This document shows positions 4,246 through 6,456 of a stretch of 6,456 bases of DNA, piece by piece. The position numbers and the translations under genes were made by a program. Origin of the DNA: Cyclobacteriaceae bacterium (lineage in GTDB: Bacteria; Bacteroidota; Bacteroidia; Cytophagales; Cyclobacteriaceae); contig JAIENH010000480.1 of the NCBI GenBank assembly GCA_019751475.1, forward strand, positions 1 through 6,456. Direction: 5' to 3'. Numbering within the stretch: the stretch's first letter is position 1; every line of letters starts with the position of its first letter. The notes beneath the pieces are model-generated. The model saw only the letters and a program-made list of their open reading frames with translations. It made no database searches and had not been told where the DNA came from.

Positions 4246-6438
4246 ATGATAGTGGCCGAAGAAAAAGACACACTTAAAGCACAATTAAAAGAATTTTTTG
4301 GATACTCCTCCTTTCGGGGTAATCAGGAGATAGTTATAAAGAACATTCTCAGCGGGAAGAACACATTTGTGATTATGCCTACCGGTGCGGGCAAATCGCT
4401 TTGTTACCAATTGCCGGCCATGGTGAAAGATGGTCTTGCCATCGTCATCAGCCCGTTGATTGCCTTGATGAAGAACCAGGTGGATCAGCTAAATGCGTAT
4501 GGCATTCATGCGCGTTTTCTAAACTCTACCCTAAGCAAGGGTGAAATCACACGACTGAAAAAGGACTGCGTGAGTGGCGCTGTCAAGTTGCTGTACGTTG
4601 CACCGGAGTCACTCAACAAGGAGGAGAACATTTCTTTCCTTCAGAAAGTGAACGTATCGTTTGTGGCCATTGATGAGGCGCACTGTATTTCGGAATGGGG
4701 CCATGACTTCCGTCCCGAATATCGCAAGATCAAAACCATGATCGCGCAGTTGGGTGACATGCCAGTCATAGCACTTACAGCTACCGCCACACCCAAGGTA
4801 CAGCTTGATATTCAGAAGAACTTGCAGATGGAAGAAGCGGATGTCTTCATCTCCTCGTTCAATCGCAAGAACTTGTACTACGAAGTACGGCCGAAGAAAG
4901 AAACCAAAAAGCAACTCATCCGCTTCCTCAAAGACCATAAGGGAAAATCTGGCATCATTTATTGTTTGAGTCGCAAGAAGGTAGAGGAGATTGCGCAACT
5001 GCTTAACGTAAACGGATTCAAGGCAGCTCCCTATCATGCAGGCCTTGACCCGGATGTGCGAATAAAAAATCAGGATGATTTTCTAAATGAAGAGGTGGAC
5101 GTGATTGTAGCCACCATTGCGTTTGGTATGGGTATTGACAAACCTGACGTGCGGTTTGTGGTGCACTACGATGTGCCCAAGTCACTTGAAGGATATTATC
5201 AGGAAACAGGTCGCTCAGGCCGTGATGGCCTGGAAGGTATCTGTCTGATGTTCTACAGTCACAACGATCTAAGCAAGCTCGAGAAATTTAACAAAGACAA
5301 GACGGTACAAGAGAGAGAAAATGCGCGCGTGCTACTACAGGAGATGGAATTTTATGCCGAGTCTCCTGTGTGCCGCAGAAGGCAGCTGCTACATTACTTT
5401 GGTGAAGAATTTACAGAAGCCAACTGCGGTTCCTGTGATAACTGTGTACACCCTCGCGAGCGTTTTGATGGTACGGAGGCCGTGAAGACCGTACTGCAAG
5501 CAGTGAAGCAAACGAATGAGCGCTTCGGTCTCAACCACCTGGTGAATGTGATCCGCGGTATTGAAGACGAATATGTGAAGAGCTACGGCCACTTTGATTT
5601 GGCTATTTATGGAAAGGGTGGTGATGAAGAAGCTGATTTCTGGAAGTCAGTTGTGCGGCAGGCGTTAATCTATCAATACCTCGATAAAGACATTGATAAC
5701 ATTGGCGTGCTGAAACTTACCGAAAAGGGCAAGAAGTTTCTCGTGAAGCCCCATGCCATCGAATTGGCGCGCGACCATGACTTCACTACTGCCATTGAAG
5801 ACGAAGAAGTTTCCTCCGAGCGCGCACCGGCCAATGCCAAGTCATATGATGAGAAGTTATTCGAAATGCTTAAGAACCTGCGCAAGCAGGTGGCCAAGCA
5901 CAAGAACCTTCCTCCGTATGTGATCTTCCAAGATCCTTCGCTAGAGGAAATGGCCACTACCTATCCGACCAATAAAGAAGACCTGGCATCGGTGAACGGA
6001 GTGGGCATGGGCAAGGTGAATAAGTTTGGAAAGGAATTTCTGGAACTGATTCAAAAATATGTAGATGACAACGACATCGAAACTGCAACCGATGTGGTGG
6101 TGAAGTCGTCTGTTAATAAATCGAAGATAAAAATATTTATCATCCAGCAGGTGGACCGCAAGGTGGATCTGGAGGAGATAGCGGAGTCAAAAAGCCTCAC
6201 GTTTGAAGAGCTTCTAACCGAGATTGAAAATATTTGCTATTCTGGTACAAAACTCAACCTTGACTACTACATCGATGATGTGTTGGATGAGAGCAAACAG
6301 GAGCAAATTTTTGACTACTTCCTGAACTCGGAGACTGACAGTCTGGAAGATGCCATGAACGACCCCAACAATTCCGACTTCAGCGAGGAGGAAATGCGCT
6401 TGATGCGCATCAAATTCTTGAGCGAGTACGCCAACTAA
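4246..6438 (+). CDS. recQ: ATP-dependent DNA helicase RecQ with C-terminal extension
   Basis: RecQ unwinds DNA 3' to 5' and acts in recombinational repair and replication-fork processing. All helicase motifs are visible: FRGNQ (23-27), Walker A MPTGAGKS (44-51, Lys50), ISPLIALMKNQ (68-78), DEAH at 143-146 followed by the aromatic-rich loop ending DFRPEYR, TATATP (178-183), IIYCLSRKK (237-245) and QETGRSGRDG (319-328, arginine finger region). Four cysteines, 376, 394, 397 and 400, form the RecQ zinc site. A winged-helix RQC domain follows (about 405-510) and an HRDC domain at about 533-606. The remaining 120 residues include a predicted helical, helix-turn-helix-like stretch (about 620-685) and an acidic tail. 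E. coli RecQ is about 609 residues and lacks this extension, which is usual for Bacteroidota. The ATG has AGGA three bases upstream. The gene is intact and diverges from manC. Confidence 0.96.
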   Translation: MIVAEEKDTLKAQLKEFFGYSSFRGNQEIVIKNILSGKNTFVIMPTGAGKSLCYQLPAMVKDGLAIVISPLIALMKNQVDQLNAYGIHARFLNSTLSKGEITRLKKDCVSGAVKLLYVAPESLNKEENISFLQKVNVSFVAIDEAHCISEWGHDFRPEYRKIKTMIAQLGDMPVIALTATATPKVQLDIQKNLQMEEADVFISSFNRKNLYYEVRPKKETKKQLIRFLKDHKGKSGIIYCLSRKKVEEIAQLLNVNGFKAAPYHAGLDPDVRIKNQDDFLNEEVDVIVATIAFGMGIDKPDVRFVVHYDVPKSLEGYYQETGRSGRDGLEGICLMFYSHNDLSKLEKFNKDKTVQERENARVLLQEMEFYAESPVCRRRQLLHYFGEEFTEANCGSCDNCVHPRERFDGTEAVKTVLQAVKQTNERFGLNHLVNVIRGIEDEYVKSYGHFDLAIYGKGGDEEADFWKSVVRQALIYQYLDKDIDNIGVLKLTEKGKKFLVKPHAIELARDHDFTTAIEDEEVSSERAPANAKSYDEKLFEMLKNLRKQVAKHKNLPPYVIFQDPSLEEMATTYPTNKEDLASVNGVGMGKVNKFGKEFLELIQKYVDDNDIETATDVVVKSSVNKSKIKIFIIQQVDRKVDLEEIAESKSLTFEELLTEIENICYSGTKLNLDYYIDDVLDESKQEQIFDYFLNSETDSLEDAMNDPNNSDFSEEEMRLMRIKFLSEYAN

Positions 6439-6456
6439 CAGCCATTCTACGTGCGT

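Noticed and set aside
176..6438. RecQ as part of a defence system with the restriction-modification genes
   Set aside because: recQ is about 2.3 kb away, on the other strand, separated by two housekeeping genes and has ordinary chromosomal composition; it is a normal repair helicase.

Overview
The window looks like a chromosomal segment of a member of the Bacteroidota, perhaps the Cytophagales. This rests on matches to the Bacteroidota -7 promoter consensus (TAnnTTTG) in front of three genes, weak or absent Shine-Dalgarno sequence at rlmB, and a long (730 aa) RecQ with an extra C-terminal helical domain as is common in that phylum. The taxonomic call is inference; no rRNA or other marker is present.

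Layout from left to right. Bases 2-121 are the last 39 codons of a plus-strand gene that I cannot name; its end resembles an outer-membrane beta-strand. A 54-base gap with no convincing terminator follows. Bases 176-1896 hold a two-gene minus-strand operon, visibly AT-richer than its surroundings: a PD-(D/E)XK restriction endonuclease (757-1896) followed by a compact phage-type DNA N6-adenine methyltransferase (176-760). The two genes share an ATGA stop/start overlap, so they appear translationally coupled, with the endonuclease first. I read this as a horizontally acquired type II restriction-modification system of unknown specificity. A 225-base divergent intergenic region (1897-2121) holds candidate promoters for both sides and a perfect 9-bp inverted repeat.

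The remaining genes are housekeeping. rlmB (2122-2862, plus) encodes a 23S rRNA 2'-O-methyltransferase of the SpoU/TrmH family. manC (3002-4078, minus) encodes a short, single-function mannose-1-phosphate guanylyltransferase that makes GDP-mannose. recQ (4246-6438, plus) encodes a complete RecQ helicase with helicase, zinc-binding, winged-helix and HRDC domains plus a C-terminal extension. manC and recQ diverge from a 167-base region.

The most unusual non-coding structure lies between the convergent rlmB and manC genes: a 128-bp element (2873-3000) with perfect 17-bp terminal inverted repeats that enclose two related GTCAT-plus-hairpin units in opposite orientation. It resembles a MITE or a REPIN (paired REP) and ends one base from the manC stop codon. 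I see no tRNA, rRNA, CRISPR array, intact transposase or integrase gene.
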